Below are positions 62,311-64,000 of a stretch of DNA of 64,000 nucleotides, piece by piece (the stretch's first letter is position 1; every line of letters begins with the position of its first letter). The notes beneath the pieces are model-generated. The model had not been told where the DNA came from and searched no databases. It saw only the letters and a list, made by a program, of their open reading frames with translations. The position numbers and the translations under genes are program-made. Source of the DNA: Cryptomeria japonica (Eukaryota; Streptophyta; Pinopsida; Cupressales; Cupressaceae); NCBI RefSeq assembly GCF_030272615.1, contig NC_081407.1:140498897-140562896 (forward strand). Reading direction: 5' to 3'.

Positions 62311-64000
62311 TGATAGGGAGCTTGTTAAGAAAGTGCTCACAAGGCTACTTTTTGTTCAATAAGGGTCAATTTATTAGCCAAAGACTTGTAGAGTCTGTTG
62401 TGTATGACTACTCAATCCATCTTGTTGTTGTAATTCCAAGTACTCCATAGTTTACTTGCCTATTAAACTCCCTTTTTGGTGATGACTCTCGCCCATCCAC
62501 AGACCTACTCAAAATGCTTATTCCTTCCAACTACACTTCCTCATGCTTGGCTCTTGGGGCCTTCAACCTTAGGTTTCAGAGTGAACTAGGGGTCTTCCAC
62601 ATGGAGATGTAGGGGTAGTGTGGTATTTCTCACCTTTGAATGCTCACAATTTTGTTTGAGGTCTTTAACCCTTGGCTTGCTCAAATTCACTAACAAAGCT
62701 CACCTACCCACAGATGAGGCTGCACATTGTCTAAGGGTCCCAAGTAACACTTGTTGGACTGCTTGGATTGTTCTCATTATGTTTCATAAGCCCCAAGTTT
62801 CATTTTTCCATCGGGTTCATGCATTTGACAAAAAAACAGTCTTTTTTGTGTGTTATGCAACAATGGGCTACTAGCCCAGGCCTAATTGGCCCTTTTTTCC
62901 TCACCTAGCCCAACGATGGGCATTTCCACCTAGGATATTGTTTTGAATGATGTTAGGGAGGTCTATGCTCAAGGATTTTTAAGTTTTAACCCACTATTTG
63001 TGCAGATTTAGGACTGTCCACCTTTTGTGGCATATTTGGAGGGTTTGGTAGGGTTTGGAGCAAGTAGTTTTGGAAAGTCCTTCTAACTCCACTCTTCAAG
63101 CCTCCACAATGGCTTAGGACCTCTGCCACATCATAAGGAACCTTCCCCTATTTCTTCCCTACATCAAAATGTCAAACACTTGGCAAGCAAGTGGGAAAAC
63201 AATAAATTGCCCCTATCACTATTCTTTTTCTGCCTTTTACCAATCAACTGCTGCCCTCTCTTTAGACCTGCATAAAGAAGAATTTGTATAGTAAGAAGAC
63301 CTCAAAGAGGTTTACAAAATGCTAGTGACAGTCCTATTACATTTCCTTCTGACTTACAAGGCATGGATGATGCTTTTGGAAGCGTTCCAATGAGCATTTT
63401 ACAAGATACCAATCACAAAATAGTGACCACACTGTTTGTTTACAAAAATAGGAATGTTTGATAAAACAAGCTTAATGCAACAAGCTAAGGTGATGCTCAA
63501 CACTCTAGACCATACTTCCATATCACTGCCTCATTGATTTGTTCATTCCAAATTACTTTTGGATGACAATCTTGAGTTTTAACCTTGAACTAGCCTAGTT
63601 GCTCCAACTTGCCTAGTTCACACTCAAATGCATCTTCAAACCACTTTTCTGGCACAAAAAGAAAGATATGTACATTATATACATATTAATCAACTTGGAA
63701 GAATCCATTGGAGGGATCCCAGACCTGGATCAACCAAGTTGATGCATTTTACAACTCCAAACCCCTGGCAGGGCAGCAGGTTCCCAATTTACAAATATTT
63801 TTATACAAACACCTTGCAAATGAAAAACCAATGAAACAATTACATAGGAAGCTTTATTACATAAACATTTCAACTTCCAAAAAGGTATAGTACAGATTTG
63901 CACAGCTACAGTACGGACTACTCTTCAAAGGAAGGAAAAACAGTCATAAAAGCCAAAAAAGCATGATTTCTATTAAGTTTCAATTGTAAATACAATCACC
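62311..64000 (-). repeat. 5' LTR of J (cut by window end)
   Basis: Matches 55488-57185 closely from TGATAGGGAGCTTG onward; ~470 bp remain outside the window. No genes inside. Confidence 0.93.

Larger units (their letters stand above)
55488..64000 (-). mobile_element. Chromovirus J, minus strand, inserted in I
   Basis: Ty3/Gypsy element with gag, protease, RT, RNase H, integrase and chromodomain in order on the minus strand. LTRs at 55488-57654 and 62311 to beyond the window end. The first ~165 aligned LTR bases differ at five sites, so it is probably younger than E3. Left flank is GAAAC within the RT connection of I; the right target duplication is outside the window. RT residues (WRLCTDSRAINK, YLDD) and a canonical chromodomain suggest a Galadriel/CRM-like branch; that is a guess. 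Confidence 0.93.

Overview
The window is plant nuclear DNA and consists almost entirely of LTR retrotransposons, their fragments, solo LTRs and AT-rich spacer. I found no convincing host gene, rRNA, tRNA, CRISPR array or bacterial feature. Plant origin is shown by Copia and chromovirus-type Gypsy polyproteins, initiator-tRNA primer sites (TGGTATCAGAGC), telo-box motifs and long AT microsatellites. Dense nesting, many solo LTRs and long featureless spacer suggest a very large plant genome, plausibly a gymnosperm. That is inference. Everything was read by eye; no search was run.

Left part (1-20820): a stack of minus-strand, Copia-like elements inserted into each other. E3 (1-6845, both LTRs, gag to RNase H, broken) sits in the gag/protease region of E2 (visible at 6846-11021). 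E2 sits in E1 (visible at 11022-18166). E1 is unusual: after its primer site comes a coiled-coil/CCHC-knuckle ORF, then a long second ORF I do not recognise, and no protease, integrase or reverse transcriptase in the visible 6 kb. Three solo LTRs interrupt E2 and E1 (7261-8142, 8341-9086, 14258-15469). A truncated Copia remnant, E0, follows at 18697-20820.

Middle (20821-48600): mostly AT-rich spacer with short tandem repeats and a MITE-like inverted repeat (27250-27508). Element F (31851-39817) has two LTRs and one gag-like ORF with no pol. It carries two solo LTRs (32529-33628, 34332-35542) and lies between copies of a ~407-bp tandem repeat. Element G (41741-45272), with perfect 5-bp target duplications, is a rearranged derivative of the chromovirus family seen further right.

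Right part (48600-64000): an integrase/chromodomain tail (H) runs through a polypurine tract into a ~3.6-kb LTR, then a primer site and plus-strand gag-pol (I). Chromovirus I is cut after its reverse transcriptase by J, an antisense chromovirus with ~2.2-kb LTRs whose right LTR leaves the window. All coding regions carry stops or frameshifts, so nothing appears autonomous today. The most interesting items are the E1 two-ORF element, element F with its palindromic repeats, the H/LTR/I tandem, the chimeric element G and a GC-rich hairpin island at 50510-50730.
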